From Acidobacteriaceae bacterium (GTDB lineage Bacteria > Acidobacteriota > Terriglobia > Terriglobales > Acidobacteriaceae): a DNA stretch of 64,000 nucleotides. Below are positions 27,342 to 37,074 of the stretch, in pieces; position 1 is the stretch's first letter; each line of letters begins with the position of its first letter. The stretch is from contig DAIDKP010000025.1 in assembly GCA_027449965.1 (NCBI GenBank), positions 30,874 through 94,873 on the forward strand, in the 5' to 3' direction. Under the pieces are notes generated by a model, which made no database searches, was not told where the DNA came from, and worked only from the letters and a program-made list of their open reading frames with translations. The translations under genes and the position numbers were made by a program.

Positions 27342-27425
27342 AGAAGCAGTTTCTCCAGTTTCTGCAGGGTGAGATGGAAACCTGCCCGCAATTCTACTGG
27401 AAAAAACTGCTGCGCCGAGGAAAAT

Positions 27426-28973
27426 CTACGCGCCGCCTGAGTTGGTCGTCGGACGCCAGCGAAGTACCGGCTTGCGCGCCGCTGTGGCCTCGTCCAGCCG
27501 CGAAACGCGCGTCGAGTGCGGAGCATTCTTCACCAGCTCCGGCGTCTCTTCCACTTCCTGCGCAATGGCGCGCATGGCCTCGATGAAGCGATCCAGCTCT
27601 TCCTTCGATTCGCTCTCCGTCGGCTCGATCATCAGCGCGCCGGAGACGATCAGCGGGAAGCTGACCGTGAAAGGATGGAAGCCGTAATCGATGATCCGCT
27701 TGGCAATGTCGCCCGTCTTCACGCCGCGCGTGGCCTGGCGCCTGTCGCTGAAGACGACCTCGTGCATCGAGGCGGTCTTGTACGGCAATTCGTACAAATC
27801 TTCGAGGCTGGCGCGAATGTAATTCGCATTCAGCACGGCGTCTTCCGTCGTCTGGCGCAGCCCGTCCGGGCCGTTCGCCAGAATGTAAGCCAGCGCGCGC
27901 ACGAACATGCCGTAGTTGCCGTAGTACGCACGCACACGGCCCACCGACTGCGGACGATCATAGTTCCAGCCGAGCGTGCCGTCGGCTTTGCGCGCCAGCA
28001 CAGGCGTGGGCAGAAACGGCTCCAGAATCGCCTTGCACGCAACCGGCCCGGAACCCGGTCCACCGCCGCCATGGGGCGTGGAAAAGGTCTTGTGCAGATT
28101 GAGGTGCATCACGTCCACACCGAAGTCGCCGGGACGCGCCTTGCCGACCAGCGCATTCATGTTTGCGCCGTCCATGTAGAGCAGTGCGCCCTTGGCATGC
28201 AGCACGTCGGCAATCCGGTGAATCTCGCTTTCGAAGACGCCAATCGTCGAGGGATTCGTCAGCATCAGCGCCGCGGTGTCTTCGTCCACAATGCGCTCCA
28301 GCTCGGCCACATCCACCATGCCCAGCGCATTCGACTTCAGGTTCTGCACCTCGTAGCCGCAGATAGCCGCCGTTGCGGGATTGGTCCCGTGCGCCGAATC
28401 CGGCACAATCACCTTGCGCCGCGCATTGCCGCGCGACTCGTGATACGCCCTCACCAGCAGGATGCCCGTGAACTCGCCATGCGCGCCCGCCGCCGGTTGC
28501 ATCGTGATCGCGTCCATGCCCGTAATCTCCATCAGGCACTGCTCGAGTTCACGAACCACCTTCAGCGATCCCTGCGCCAGCGTCTCCGGCTGATAGGGAT
28601 GCGCTTCGGCAATCCCCTCCAGCCGCGAGACAAATTCATTCACACGCGGGTTGTACTTCATCGTGCAGGAGCCGAGCGGATACATGCCGAGGTCGATGGC
28701 GTAATTCCATGTGGACAGCCGCGTGAAGTGGCGAATGATCTCGATCTCGCTCACCTCCGGCAGCGGGGCTGCCTCGACGCGCAGCGCATCGCCGAGCAGC
28801 GTCGCCGCGTCCACTTCCGGCACGTCCAGCGGAGCCAGGCGGACGGCCCGCTTGCCCGGCGAAGATTTCTCAAAGATCAGCCCTTCGTTCTGCGTGGGAT
28901 GCGTGCGCACCTTGCCCAGCGTGGTGTTGCGCGGCGTGGGCGCGCCCACAGGATTCATCGTTTCTGTCGCCAT
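27426..28973 (-). CDS. gcvPB: Glycine dehydrogenase (decarboxylating) subunit 2, P-protein
   Basis: 515 residues. With GcvPA it forms the two-subunit P-protein of the glycine cleavage system, decarboxylating glycine and transferring the aminomethyl group to lipoyl-GcvH. The PLP-binding Lys lies in LHLNLHKTFSTPHGGG; QPAAGAHGEFTGILL, DSAHGTNPATAA and MYPLGSCTMKYNPRVNE are also diagnostic. It starts 4 nt after gcvPA and ends the gcv operon. Confidence 0.97.
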   Translation of the reverse strand: MATETMNPVGAPTPRNTTLGKVRTHPTQNEGLIFEKSSPGKRAVRLAPLDVPEVDAATLLGDALRVEAAPLPEVSEIEIIRHFTRLSTWNYAIDLGMYPLGSCTMKYNPRVNEFVSRLEGIAEAHPYQPETLAQGSLKVVRELEQCLMEITGMDAITMQPAAGAHGEFTGILLVRAYHESRGNARRKVIVPDSAHGTNPATAAICGYEVQNLKSNALGMVDVAELERIVDEDTAALMLTNPSTIGVFESEIHRIADVLHAKGALLYMDGANMNALVGKARPGDFGVDVMHLNLHKTFSTPHGGGGPGSGPVACKAILEPFLPTPVLARKADGTLGWNYDRPQSVGRVRAYYGNYGMFVRALAYILANGPDGLRQTTEDAVLNANYIRASLEDLYELPYKTASMHEVVFSDRRQATRGVKTGDIAKRIIDYGFHPFTVSFPLIVSGALMIEPTESESKEELDRFIEAMRAIAQEVEETPELVKNAPHSTRVSRLDEATAARKPVLRWRPTTNSGGA

Positions 28974-28977
28974 TCTC

Positions 28978-30330
28978 TTACGCTCCCACCGCTTCTCTTG
29001 CGGCCATCGCCGTCGCTGCCGCTTCCATCTGCGCGCGCGTATTCAGCTCCGTTGCACACCAGAGCGTGGCATGGCCCAGTTCCGGATACCAGCGGCTCAG
29101 GTCCACGCCGCCGAGGATCTTTTGATCGAGCAGCCGAGCCTGCATCTCGGCAGTCGGCTCTTCGGTTGCGAGAACAAACTCGTTGAAGTGCGGGCTGCCA
29201 TCGAAGAGGCTGCGAACTCCCGGCTGAGCTGCCAGAGTCGTGCGCGCAAACTCGGCCTTCGCCAGATTCTGCATCGCCAGTTCGCGCAATCCTTCGCGGC
29301 CATAGACGGTCAGGTAAACCGTCGCCATCAGCGCCACCAGCGCCTGGTTCGTGCAAATGTTGGAGGTCGCCTTTTCGCGGCGGATATGCTGCTCGCGCGT
29401 AGCCAGCGTGAGCACAAATCCGCGATTGCCATCGGCGTCCAGCGTCTGTCCAGCCAGCCGACCAGGCATCTGGCGGATGAATTTTTCCTTGGTTGCAATC
29501 ACGCCACAGAACGGCCCGCCGTAGCTGATGGCCACGCCAAACGACTGCGCCTCCAGCGAAACGATATCAGCCTCCACCGGCGGACGCACCGCGCCAAGCG
29601 AAACAGCTTCTGCGATCGAGACAATCAGCAGCGCGCCCTTGGCGTGGGCAATCTTCGCAATGGCCGGAACATCTTCGACCACGCCGAAGAAATTCGGCGA
29701 CTGCACCAGCACGCAGGCCGTGTCTTCGGTGATCGACGCATCCAGCAGGTCCAGATTCGCGCGTCCGGTCTCAGCATCGTAGCCAACCGTCGTCGAGGGC
29801 AGTCCCTGATGCTGCGCATAGGTCGTCATCACCTCGCGATACTCCGGATGCACGGTCTGCGCAATCACGGAGTGGCTGCGCCCGGTGATGCGCGCGGCCA
29901 TCATCACGGCCTCGGCAGCCCCGGTCGAGCCGTCATACATGCTTGCGTTCGCCACGTCCATCCCGGTCAGCTCGCAGATCATCGTCTGGAACTCGAAGAT
30001 CGCCTGCAAAGTGCCCTGCGTAATCTCCGCCTGATAGGGCGTGTAGCTGGTCAGGAACTCACCGCGCTGCACAATCGAGTCGATGATGACGGGGCGGTAA
30101 TGCCGATAGCAGCCCGCGCCCAGAAAACTCGCAAAGCCAGAACCGTTCTGCTGCGCGGCACCGCGGAAATACTCGATGATTTCGCTCTCACCCATCTGGC
30201 GCGGAATCGCGAGATCGCGCCGCAGCCGGTATTCATCGGGAATGACGTGGAACAGTTCGTCGGCAGAGCGAACGCCAATCCGCTCCAGCATGGCCGCGCG
30301 CTCGGCGGGTGACTTTGGCAGATAGCGCAT
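28978..30330 (-). CDS. gcvPA: Glycine dehydrogenase (decarboxylating) subunit 1, P-protein
   Basis: 450 residues, the N-terminal half-equivalent of single-chain GcvP. It begins [15 protein letters not shown], as in other GcvPA proteins, with [30 protein letters not shown] and [17 protein letters not shown]. Like other subunit 1 proteins it lacks the PLP lysine, which sits in subunit 2. It is placed 2 nt after gcvH and 4 nt before gcvPB, so the three are surely co-transcribed. Confidence 0.97.
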   Translation of the reverse strand: MRYLPKSPAERAAMLERIGVRSADELFHVIPDEYRLRRDLAIPRQMGESEIIEYFRGAAQQNGSGFASFLGAGCYRHYRPVIIDSIVQRGEFLTSYTPYQAEITQGTLQAIFEFQTMICELTGMDVANASMYDGSTGAAEAVMMAARITGRSHSVIAQTVHPEYREVMTTYAQHQGLPSTTVGYDAETGRANLDLLDASITEDTACVLVQSPNFFGVVEDVPAIAKIAHAKGALLIVSIAEAVSLGAVRPPVEADIVSLEAQSFGVAISYGGPFCGVIATKEKFIRQMPGRLAGQTLDADGNRGFVLTLATREQHIRREKATSNICTNQALVALMATVYLTVYGREGLRELAMQNLAKAEFARTTLAAQPGVRSLFDGSPHFNEFVLATEEPTAEMQARLLDQKILGGVDLSRWYPELGHATLWCATELNTRAQMEAAATAMAAREAVGA

Positions 30331-30332
30331 GG

Positions 30333-30722
30333 TTATTTTCCGGTCTCTTCGGCAATGAAAGCGTCGTAGGCGGCGGCCGAGAGCAGTGTCTCCTGCTCAG
30401 TCGGATTCGCCAATTCAACCTTGATCATCCACGCCGCGTAGGCGTCCTCGTTCACCTTGTCCGGCGCGGTCGCCAACTCGGCGTTGATCTCGGTGACAGT
30501 GCCGGTGACGGGCGAGTAGAGATCGCTGACCGCCTTCACGCTTTCCACCGATCCAAAGGTCTGGTTCGCCGCGACGGAATCGCCCACCTTCGGCAGGTCG
30601 ACGAAGACAATGTCGCCCAGCGTGCTCTGAGCATAATCGGTGATGCCGACGGTGCCGACAGCGCCATCCACGGCAATCCATTCGTGTTCTTTGGTGTACT
30701 TCAAATGCGTCGGGCAGGCCAT
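30333..30722 (-). CDS. gcvH: Glycine cleavage system H protein
   Basis: 129 residues from the ATG at 30720-30722; the frame runs further upstream, but the family start is [13 protein letters not shown]. The lipoyl-attachment Lys is in [18 protein letters not shown], the canonical context. [18 protein letters not shown] and the C-terminal W-M-I-K-V are typical. It shuttles the aminomethyl group between the P and T proteins. It lies in the gcvT-x-gcvH-gcvPA-gcvPB order. Confidence 0.97.
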   Translation of the reverse strand: MACPTHLKYTKEHEWIAVDGAVGTVGITDYAQSTLGDIVFVDLPKVGDSVAANQTFGSVESVKAVSDLYSPVTGTVTEINAELATAPDKVNEDAYAAWMIKVELANPTEQETLLSAAAYDAFIAEETGK

Positions 30723-30868
30723 CGTCGTCCTCGATTCTTCACGCGGCAGATGTGCGCGGATCACCCTTCTAGTGTAAACGGGCAGGGCCAGACGACGCAG
30801 CGGCCGCGGCCCGGAGATTTCCTGCTTCCTTTTCACAGAATTACAAGCCAGGGGGTCTGTCTTTTGCC

Positions 30869-31150
30869 CTACGCGCCAAAACCCGGATACGGCTCCAGCG
30901 GCACCAGCGCCACAATCTCCAGCAGCCCGGCTTGGCGAATGGGCAGGCTCTCGATCACCGCTTCCACCTCGGCCATCGTCGCTGCCTCCCACAAAATCGC
31001 TGCGCCAGCCAGATCGCCCCGCTTCCAAATCTGACGCAGCGCACCCGCCGCGTACAACTGGCGCACACGAGCCGTTTCAGCTGCCATCAGTTCAGCAGTA
31101 AACGCCGCAGGATTTTCCATTTTCCTTCGACTCAGAGACAGAAACTGCAT
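30869..31150 (-). CDS. Muconolactone isomerase-like (YciI/MIase-fold) small protein inside the gcv operon
   Basis: 93 residues. The pattern MAAETARVRQLYAAGALRQIWKRGDLAGAAILWEA followed by LPIRQAGLLEIVALVPLEPYPGFG matches the muconolactone delta-isomerase-like dimeric ferredoxin fold, but the specific catabolic context is absent. It starts 12 nt after gcvT with its own GAGGG ribosome-binding site, so it is probably expressed with the glycine cleavage genes. The role is unknown. Confidence 0.72.
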   Translation of the reverse strand: MQFLSLSRRKMENPAAFTAELMAAETARVRQLYAAGALRQIWKRGDLAGAAILWEAATMAEVEAVIESLPIRQAGLLEIVALVPLEPYPGFGA

Positions 31151-31162
31151 CGCAGACCCTCG

Positions 31163-32296
31163 CTATTTTTTCGGTCGTTTATAAAACGGCGTTGCCACCT
31201 GACGCGCGCGAACGCGATTCGCCCGCACCTGAACAAACACATCTTCCCTACTCTCGGCCACCGCCTTCGGCACGTAAGCGTAAGCGATATTCGTCTTCAG
31301 AAACGGTGCCGGCGAGCCACTCGTGACCATGCCAATGGTTTCACCCGTCTCATTCAGCACCGGGTAGCCATCCCGCGCGATGCCGCGCTCGACCATCTCC
31401 AGCCCAACCAGGCGATTCGCCGGACCGCCCGCGTCGATCAGCGCCCGAAGCGCCGCGCGACCGATGAAATCCGCTGGCTTGTCCAGCTTGAGCCAGCGCT
31501 CCAGACCAGCCTCGATCGGCGTCGTCGAGTCAGAGATCTCGTGGCCATAGAGCGGCATTCCCGCCTCCAGCCGCAGCGTATTGCGCGCGCCCAGGCCACA
31601 CGGAAGGATGCCGAACTCAGCACCCGCTTCCATCACCGCGTTCCATGCCTTTTCCGTCGTCGCCACGTCAGATGGAATATAAATCTCAAACCCGTCTTCG
31701 CCGGAGTAGCCCGTTCGCGCAATCAGCGTATTGTGTATGCCCGCTACCTGGCCGAAGACGAAGCGGTAGTTGCGCATCGCGGCCAGATCGGTTTGGGTGA
31801 GTTTTTGCAGCGTCTCCAGCGCGCGCGGCCCCTGCACGGCAAGCTGCGAATAATAGCTTGAATAATCGCTGATGTGGATTCCATGGATCGCGCCCACCTG
31901 CGAGCGAATCCAGGCAAAATCCTTGTCCTTTGTCCCAGCGTTGACCACCAGCAGATAATCATTCTCGCCGAGCTTGTGCACCAGAATGTCATCGACAAAC
32001 GTGCCCTGGTCCGTGAGCAGCGCCGAGTACTGCGCCTGCCCAACCTCCAGCTTCGCCGCGTCGTTCATCGTGATCCGCTGCACGGCATCGAGCGATGCCG
32101 GCCCGCGAAACTGAATCTCTCCCATGTGCGAAACGTCGAAGACACCGACGCCGGTGCGCACGGCCATGTGCTCAGCGATCAAGCCAGAGTACTCGACCGG
32201 CATATCCCACCCGCCGAAATCCACCATCTTCGCCTTCAGCGAGCGATGCGTCGCATTCAGTGCGGTTTTCTTCAGTACATTCGTATCATCCGCCAT
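31163..32296 (-). CDS. gcvT: Aminomethyltransferase, glycine cleavage T protein
   Basis: 377 residues from the ATG at 32294-32296, after AGAGGAACC. Motifs include [71 protein letters not shown] and [12 protein letters not shown]. It releases ammonia and passes the methylene group to tetrahydrofolate. It is the first gene of the gcv operon. I looked in the 190-nt leader for a glycine riboswitch and did not find one. Confidence 0.97.
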   Translation of the reverse strand: MADDTNVLKKTALNATHRSLKAKMVDFGGWDMPVEYSGLIAEHMAVRTGVGVFDVSHMGEIQFRGPASLDAVQRITMNDAAKLEVGQAQYSALLTDQGTFVDDILVHKLGENDYLLVVNAGTKDKDFAWIRSQVGAIHGIHISDYSSYYSQLAVQGPRALETLQKLTQTDLAAMRNYRFVFGQVAGIHNTLIARTGYSGEDGFEIYIPSDVATTEKAWNAVMEAGAEFGILPCGLGARNTLRLEAGMPLYGHEISDSTTPIEAGLERWLKLDKPADFIGRAALRALIDAGGPANRLVGLEMVERGIARDGYPVLNETGETIGMVTSGSPAPFLKTNIAYAYVPKAVAESREDVFVQVRANRVRARQVATPFYKRPKK

Positions 32297-32498
32297 TGCG
32301 GTTCCTCTTCCTGCTTTTACTCTGCTTTTCCCTTTGTCATTCCCGCAGGGGATCTGCTTTTGCTCTTCCGGCGGCGTCCACGGCCGCATCCTGTTTGACA
32401 ATAGGACCGTACCGCCCACCCGGTCAATCCATCGCTCCTCATCCCGACCCGACCGCTTTGCGATAGGATCAAAAGCATCCTCAGCAATGGAGCTTTCC

Positions 32499-32696
32499 GT
32501 GAACGATAAAATGCGCGGCATTCTGGCAATTCTCGTCGGCTTCTTCGCTCTCTATGAGGGCTGGAAGCTCTATCAAATTCGTCCCAACCACTGGCAAACA
32601 TGGATGGAACTCATCCTCGGTCCTGTGCTCATCGGCCTTGGCATCTGGCGCTTCCGCCGCAATCCAAAATCCAAGCTCGACGAACTGCTCAAGTAG
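32499..32696 (+). CDS. Small membrane protein, 65 aa
   Basis: The frame can begin at ATG 32487 or GTG 32499; a GGAG at 32489-32492 spaces well with the GTG. Two hydrophobic helices are seen ([15 protein letters not shown] and [13 protein letters not shown]), with a basic C-terminal tail. No family is recognised. It precedes a TMEM175-like gene by 8 nt, so they may form a unit. Confidence 0.65.
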   Translation: MNDKMRGILAILVGFFALYEGWKLYQIRPNHWQTWMELILGPVLIGLGIWRFRRNPKSKLDELLK

Positions 32697-32704
32697 GCGC
32701 TTGC

Positions 32705-33331
32705 GTGACGACGCTCTACAACCGCATTCAGGGGCGCAGCGTCGAGCGCCTGAGCGCGCTCAGCGACGGCATCTTTGCAGTCGCCATGACCCTGCTCGTT
32801 CTGGATATTCACCTGCCCGCAGCTTCGTCGATTCACTCGCAATCCGAACTGCTGCACGCGCTCGCCGAGATGGCTCCGCAGTGGGCCACTTACCTGATGA
32901 GTTTCCTCACTCTGGGCATCTTCTGGGCCGGGCAGCAGACACAGCTCAATCACTTCGCCGAAGGCAGCCGCGACCTCACCTGGATTCATCTCGGCTTTCT
33001 CTTCGCCATCACGCTGCTCCCGCTCTCCACGCGACTCCTCGGTGAGTTCATCGCCTTCCCAGCCGCGCTGCTCGTCTATTGGGCAAATATCTTCCTCGCC
33101 GGAGCCACGCTCTACTGGAGCTGGAAGCACGCCGAAGCCAATCACCTCATCCGCGCCGACACTCCGCACGAAGTTCGCGCCGCCATCTGCAAACGCATCG
33201 TCATCGCTCAGACTCTGTACGCCTGCGCAGCTGCGCTGTGTTTCCTCCGCCCGTGGCTGAGCATCGTTGCCATCGTCGTCGTTCAGTTGAATTACGTCTT
33301 CGCGCCGGGAACACGCTACTGGCGCAACTGA
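32705..33331 (+). CDS. TMEM175-family (DUF1211) potassium-channel-like membrane protein
   Basis: 208 residues from a GTG at 32705. TMEM175 proteins are K+ channels; the diagnostic first-helix motif is RLSALSDGIFAVAMTLLVLDI, with the F/L-S-D pattern conserved. Further membrane segments are YLMSFLTLGIFWAG, LGFLFAITLLPLSTRLL, LVYWANIFLAGATLYW and LSIVAIVVVQLNYVF. The number of helices, about six, fits one TMEM175 repeat, expected to assemble as a tetramer. The start codon is chosen because it falls just before the conserved N-terminus. Confidence 0.82.
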   Translation: MTTLYNRIQGRSVERLSALSDGIFAVAMTLLVLDIHLPAASSIHSQSELLHALAEMAPQWATYLMSFLTLGIFWAGQQTQLNHFAEGSRDLTWIHLGFLFAITLLPLSTRLLGEFIAFPAALLVYWANIFLAGATLYWSWKHAEANHLIRADTPHEVRAAICKRIVIAQTLYACAAALCFLRPWLSIVAIVVVQLNYVFAPGTRYWRN

Positions 33332-33337
33332 GGCGCG

Positions 33338-34891
33338 TTACACAGCCTCGCGATATTCGCCAAAGACTCCACGCAGCGTGTCGGCAATTTCGCCTACGGT
33401 TGCCTCCGCTTCGACGGCGCTCACAATCGCAGCCATCAGATTGTCGCTGGCCTGCGCGACGTCTTTCAGCCTTTGCAGCGCAGCTCGCCACGGAGCTTCA
33501 CTCCTGCGCGCGCGATAGGCGCGCAACCTCTCCACCTGTCGCCGCTCGCTCTCCGCGTCAATTTGTTGCAAAGGAATCTCCGCCTGCTGCGCATCCTGAA
33601 ATCGATTCACGCCCACCACCACGGCCTCTCCGGCGTCCACCTGCCGTTGCCACGCATACGCCGACTGCTGAATCTGCTGCTGCACCCATCCTGATGCCAC
33701 CGCTCGCAACACGCCGCCACGCGCGGCAATCTGCGCAAACAGCGCCTGCGCCTCCGCTTCCAGACGGTCTGTCATCGCTTCCACCGCATAGCTGCCGCCC
33801 AGCGGATCGGCCATCTCCGCCACGCCGCTCTCGTACGCCAGAATCTGCTGCGTGCGCAGCGCAATCCTCGCCGCCGTCTCCGTCGGCAACGCCAGCGCTT
33901 CGTCAAATCCATTCGTATGCAGGCTCTGCGCTCCGCCCAGCACTGCCGCCAGCGCCTCCAGCGTCGTGCGCACAATGTTGTTTTCTGGCTGCTGCGCTGT
34001 GAGCGTGGAGCCAGCCGTCTGCGCATGAAAACGCAGCATCCACGACCGAGAATTCCGCGCGCGAAACTCGTCCCGCATCCACCGCGCCCAGATGCGCCGC
34101 GCGGCGCGAAACTTCGCCACCTCTTCTAGCAGATTCGAGTGCGCGTTGAAGAAGAAACTCAGACGCGGTGCAAAATCATCCACCTTCATGCCCGCATCGA
34201 GCGCAGCCTGTACGTACGTGCGTCCATTGGCAAGCGTGAAGGCAATCTCCTGCGCCGCTGTCGAACCGGCCTCGCGCATGTGATAGCCGCTGATCGAGAT
34301 CGTGTTCCAGCGCGGCGCATGGGTGCTCGCCCATCGCATCAGGTCCGTCGTCAATCGCAACGACGGTTCCGCCGGGTAGATATATGTTCCCCGCGCGATG
34401 TACTCCTTCAGAATGTCGTTCTGCACCGTGCCGGAGAGCGCTTCCAGCGCAATCCCTCTTCGCTCTGCCGCCACCGCATACATCGCCAGCAGCGTCGTCG
34501 CCGTCGCATTGATCGTCATCGACGTGGAAACCTCGCCGACCGGGATGCCGTCAAACAGTCGCTGCATATCTTCAAGCGAACTGATCGCCACACCCACTCG
34601 GCCCACCTCGCCCGCCGCCAGCTCCGCATCAGAGTCATAGCCGGTCTGCGTTGGTAGATCAAAGGCCACGCTCAGCCCGCGCGCGCCCTGCGCCAGCAGG
34701 TAGTGGTAGCGGCGATTCGACTCCTCCGCATCGCCCATTCCCGCATACTGCCGCATCGTCCACAGACGCCCGCGATACCCCTCCGCCTGCAGCCCGCGCG
34801 TGTACGGAAATTCACCCGGACGCGAATCATCCCTCGCGCTACCGTCAGCCCGATCCTCCCGCGTGTAAAACGCCTTCACCGTCTCTGCCAA
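33338..34891 (-). CDS. Acyl-CoA mutase (methylmalonyl-CoA mutase-type) large subunit
   Basis: 517 residues from a TTG, with a GGAG upstream. It contains only the substrate-binding TIM-barrel domain: [77 protein letters not shown] and [13 protein letters not shown]. The C-terminal B12-binding domain is absent, so a separate small subunit must exist elsewhere, as in two-subunit mutases. The Arg in PSLRLTTDL is a methylmalonyl-CoA-type residue, but other acyl-CoA mutases cannot be ruled out. It is co-oriented with the nucleotidase and carotenoid genes upstream. Confidence 0.88.
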   Translation of the reverse strand: MAETVKAFYTREDRADGSARDDSRPGEFPYTRGLQAEGYRGRLWTMRQYAGMGDAEESNRRYHYLLAQGARGLSVAFDLPTQTGYDSDAELAAGEVGRVGVAISSLEDMQRLFDGIPVGEVSTSMTINATATTLLAMYAVAAERRGIALEALSGTVQNDILKEYIARGTYIYPAEPSLRLTTDLMRWASTHAPRWNTISISGYHMREAGSTAAQEIAFTLANGRTYVQAALDAGMKVDDFAPRLSFFFNAHSNLLEEVAKFRAARRIWARWMRDEFRARNSRSWMLRFHAQTAGSTLTAQQPENNIVRTTLEALAAVLGGAQSLHTNGFDEALALPTETAARIALRTQQILAYESGVAEMADPLGGSYAVEAMTDRLEAEAQALFAQIAARGGVLRAVASGWVQQQIQQSAYAWQRQVDAGEAVVVGVNRFQDAQQAEIPLQQIDAESERRQVERLRAYRARRSEAPWRAALQRLKDVAQASDNLMAAIVSAVEAEATVGEIADTLRGVFGEYREAV

Positions 34892-34951
34892 TGCACACTT
34901 CTCCGCGCAAACGAGTCTAGCCGTTCCACCGCGCCGCTGACCACCGCGCCC

Positions 34952-35485
34952 TCACGCCTTGTCGCGAAAATACTCCGCCACCTCGCGCCAGTCGTTCACG
35001 CGATCAAATCCGCTCACCGTCATATTGTGCGGCGCAGAGTAGAGAATTCCCGTTCCTTCAAAGCGCATCAGGTTGCGCGGCAGATCGTCAATCAGATAAT
35101 CCGCGCGCAGAATTCCCTTGTCGCCACAGTAGACATAGCGCGACGGCGGCAGAAACGGAAAATGCCGCTGGAGCCACTGATACTTCGCGCGAAACGAACT
35201 CGGCACCGACATCGCCTGCGTCGCAATGTAAATATCGAAACGCTGCGACAGCGATTCCAGCACCTCGCGCGCACCGGGAAAGACCGGCAGGTTAGCAAAG
35301 AACTCCTCATCGTCCAGATACGCTCGCAGGCTCGATTGCCGATCCGTGGAAACAACTTCCCACAGACCTTTGCCAAACAGTTCCTCGCGCGTCACCGCTT
35401 CGCCAAACTCATCGTTATATCGACGCAGATGCTCGCCGAGTGTATCGGCCATCACCTCGTCCATGTCCACGCAAATCCGTTTCAT
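34952..35485 (-). CDS. 5'(3')-deoxyribonucleotidase, HAD superfamily
   Basis: 177 residues of the NT5C type. The HAD motif I DxD is in ICVDMDEVMADTLGEHL; FPGAREVLESLSQRFDIYIAT precedes motif II, and the Lys/Asp motifs are in YCGDKGILRADYLIDDLPRNL. It dephosphorylates nucleoside monophosphates in the cytoplasm. It lies about 12 nt beyond the second carotenoid oxidoreductase stop on the same strand, so it may ride on that operon without a metabolic link. Confidence 0.87.
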   Translation of the reverse strand: MKRICVDMDEVMADTLGEHLRRYNDEFGEAVTREELFGKGLWEVVSTDRQSSLRAYLDDEEFFANLPVFPGAREVLESLSQRFDIYIATQAMSVPSSFRAKYQWLQRHFPFLPPSRYVYCGDKGILRADYLIDDLPRNLMRFEGTGILYSAPHNMTVSGFDRVNDWREVAEYFRDKA

Positions 35486-35497
35486 CGCTCGCTGTTG

Positions 35498-37069
35498 TCA
35501 GTGTGACACAGCGGCCAGTTGCTCCTCCACTCGCGAGCGGGCATCGGCCGCCGCCGCACCGCGATAACGCTGGTCCAGCGCATCGGCCGCAATCCATCCT
35601 GACATCATCACCATCGGCATGCCCGGCCCCGGATGCGCCGCGCCACCAGCCAGAAACAGCCCATCCACATCGCGCCTGCGATTCGACGGCTTGAATGCGC
35701 CATTCCATTTTCCGTGGCTGGCCAGCCCGTAAATCGCGCCATTGAGCACCTTGTAGCGCTCATGGATATCGACCGGCGTCAAGTGCCGCTCAAAGACAAT
35801 CCGATCTTCCAGATCAGGCATCCCCGCCGTCCGCTTCAGCTTGTCCAGAATCACCTGCCGATACTTCGGAAACATCGCATTCCAGTCATGCTCGGGACGC
35901 AGATACGGCGTGTGTACCAGCACATACAGCGCATCGCCCCCATCCGGTGCCGTGGCCGCTTCCGTGCGCGTAGTCGAGGCCAGATAGCACGTCGGGTCCG
36001 GTGCCGGCTGGCCCAGATCGTAGATGTGATGAAACTCCTCATGCGCATCGCGGGAAAACACAAAGCAATGGTGTGCCAGATGCTCATACCGCTTCTTCAG
36101 CCCGAGATAGAGCACCACACCCGAGCAGGCCGGCTCATAGCTGCGCTCGCGCTCAAAACGCTTTGCCACCTCGCCGCCAATCAGCTCGCGATAGGTGCGC
36201 ACCGCGTCTTCGTTGGAGACAATTGCATCAAAGTTGTGCGTCGCGCCATCCGCTGTCATCAGCCCCGCAGCACGTCCGCCTTCCATCACCAGTCGTGTGA
36301 CTTCCGTCGATGGATGATACTCGACGCCCAGTTCGCGCCCCAGCTTCACCAGCGCCTCTGGCACGGCGCGCGTCCCGCCCATCGGATACCAGATTCCCTC
36401 TTCTGACTGCATGTGTCCGATGGCACAAAGAATCGCCGGCGAAGCATCCGGCGACGAACCGACATACTGCGTATAGTGATCCAGCATCTGCGCCACGCGC
36501 GCGTCGGGAATATACTCGCGAATCGTGCCCGCCACTGTCTTTCCCAGCCGCATCTTCATCACGTCGCGCAGCACGTCGATCGAGAACGCACCCTTCAGGT
36601 CCAGCGTGTCCATCATCGTCCCCACCGGACGCCAGAAAAAGAACTTGTTGCTGATCGTGTGCAACTGCTCGGAGAGTTGCTGAAACTGCGTGAAGCCATC
36701 GCCCATTCCCGGCCGCAGCTCGTCCAGCGAACGCGCCATCGCCGCCACGTTGTCCTTCAAATCCAGCACCAGCCCATCGTCAAAAAAGCACCGCCACTGC
36801 GGGTCCAGCCGCACCATCTTCAGATAGTCTTCAAGCCGCCGTCCGGACTCTGCAAAGACGCGCCGCAGCACCGATGGACGAATCAAAATCGTTGGCCCCA
36901 TGTCGAACCGGAATCCGTCCTCGTGAATCTCTGCCGCCTTGCCGCCCAGCCACGGATTCTTCTCAAAGACCTCGACCGCGTATCCACGCGCCGCAAGCGT
37001 CGCCGCTGCCGCCAGTCCGCCCAGCCCTGATCCGATCACTGCCACTCGCATCTTCTCGTTTTGTGCCAT
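35498..37069 (-). CDS. CrtI/CrtN/CrtP-type carotenoid FAD oxidoreductase (second copy of operon)
   Basis: 523 residues from the ATG at 37067-37069, after GAGGAG. N-terminal FAD fold: VAVIGSGLGGLAAAATLAARG with EVFEKNPWLGGKAAE; then FRFDMGPTILIRPSVLRRVF. CSGVVLYLGLKKRYEHLAHH and the C-terminal VDGLFLAGGAAHPGPGMPMV complete the pattern. The former block is closer to CrtP/CrtNb-type terminal-methyl oxidases than to plain desaturases, an assignment made by eye. It follows the aldehyde dehydrogenase gene by 5 nt. Probably it oxidises a C30 or C40 carotene end to an aldehyde that the dehydrogenase turns into an acid. Confidence 0.85.
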   Translation of the reverse strand: MAQNEKMRVAVIGSGLGGLAAAATLAARGYAVEVFEKNPWLGGKAAEIHEDGFRFDMGPTILIRPSVLRRVFAESGRRLEDYLKMVRLDPQWRCFFDDGLVLDLKDNVAAMARSLDELRPGMGDGFTQFQQLSEQLHTISNKFFFWRPVGTMMDTLDLKGAFSIDVLRDVMKMRLGKTVAGTIREYIPDARVAQMLDHYTQYVGSSPDASPAILCAIGHMQSEEGIWYPMGGTRAVPEALVKLGRELGVEYHPSTEVTRLVMEGGRAAGLMTADGATHNFDAIVSNEDAVRTYRELIGGEVAKRFERERSYEPACSGVVLYLGLKKRYEHLAHHCFVFSRDAHEEFHHIYDLGQPAPDPTCYLASTTRTEAATAPDGGDALYVLVHTPYLRPEHDWNAMFPKYRQVILDKLKRTAGMPDLEDRIVFERHLTPVDIHERYKVLNGAIYGLASHGKWNGAFKPSNRRRDVDGLFLAGGAAHPGPGMPMVMMSGWIAADALDQRYRGAAAADARSRVEEQLAAVSH

Positions 37070-37074
37070 CTGCT

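Noticed and set aside
27516..29186. Long plus-strand frames opposite gcvPB and gcvPA
   Set aside because: Antisense frames with no recognisable fold; the glycine dehydrogenase genes on the minus strand are certain.
32297..32498. Possible glycine riboswitch upstream of gcvT
   Set aside because: I checked the leader for the conserved glycine aptamer core and found no convincing match; a covariance-model search would settle it.
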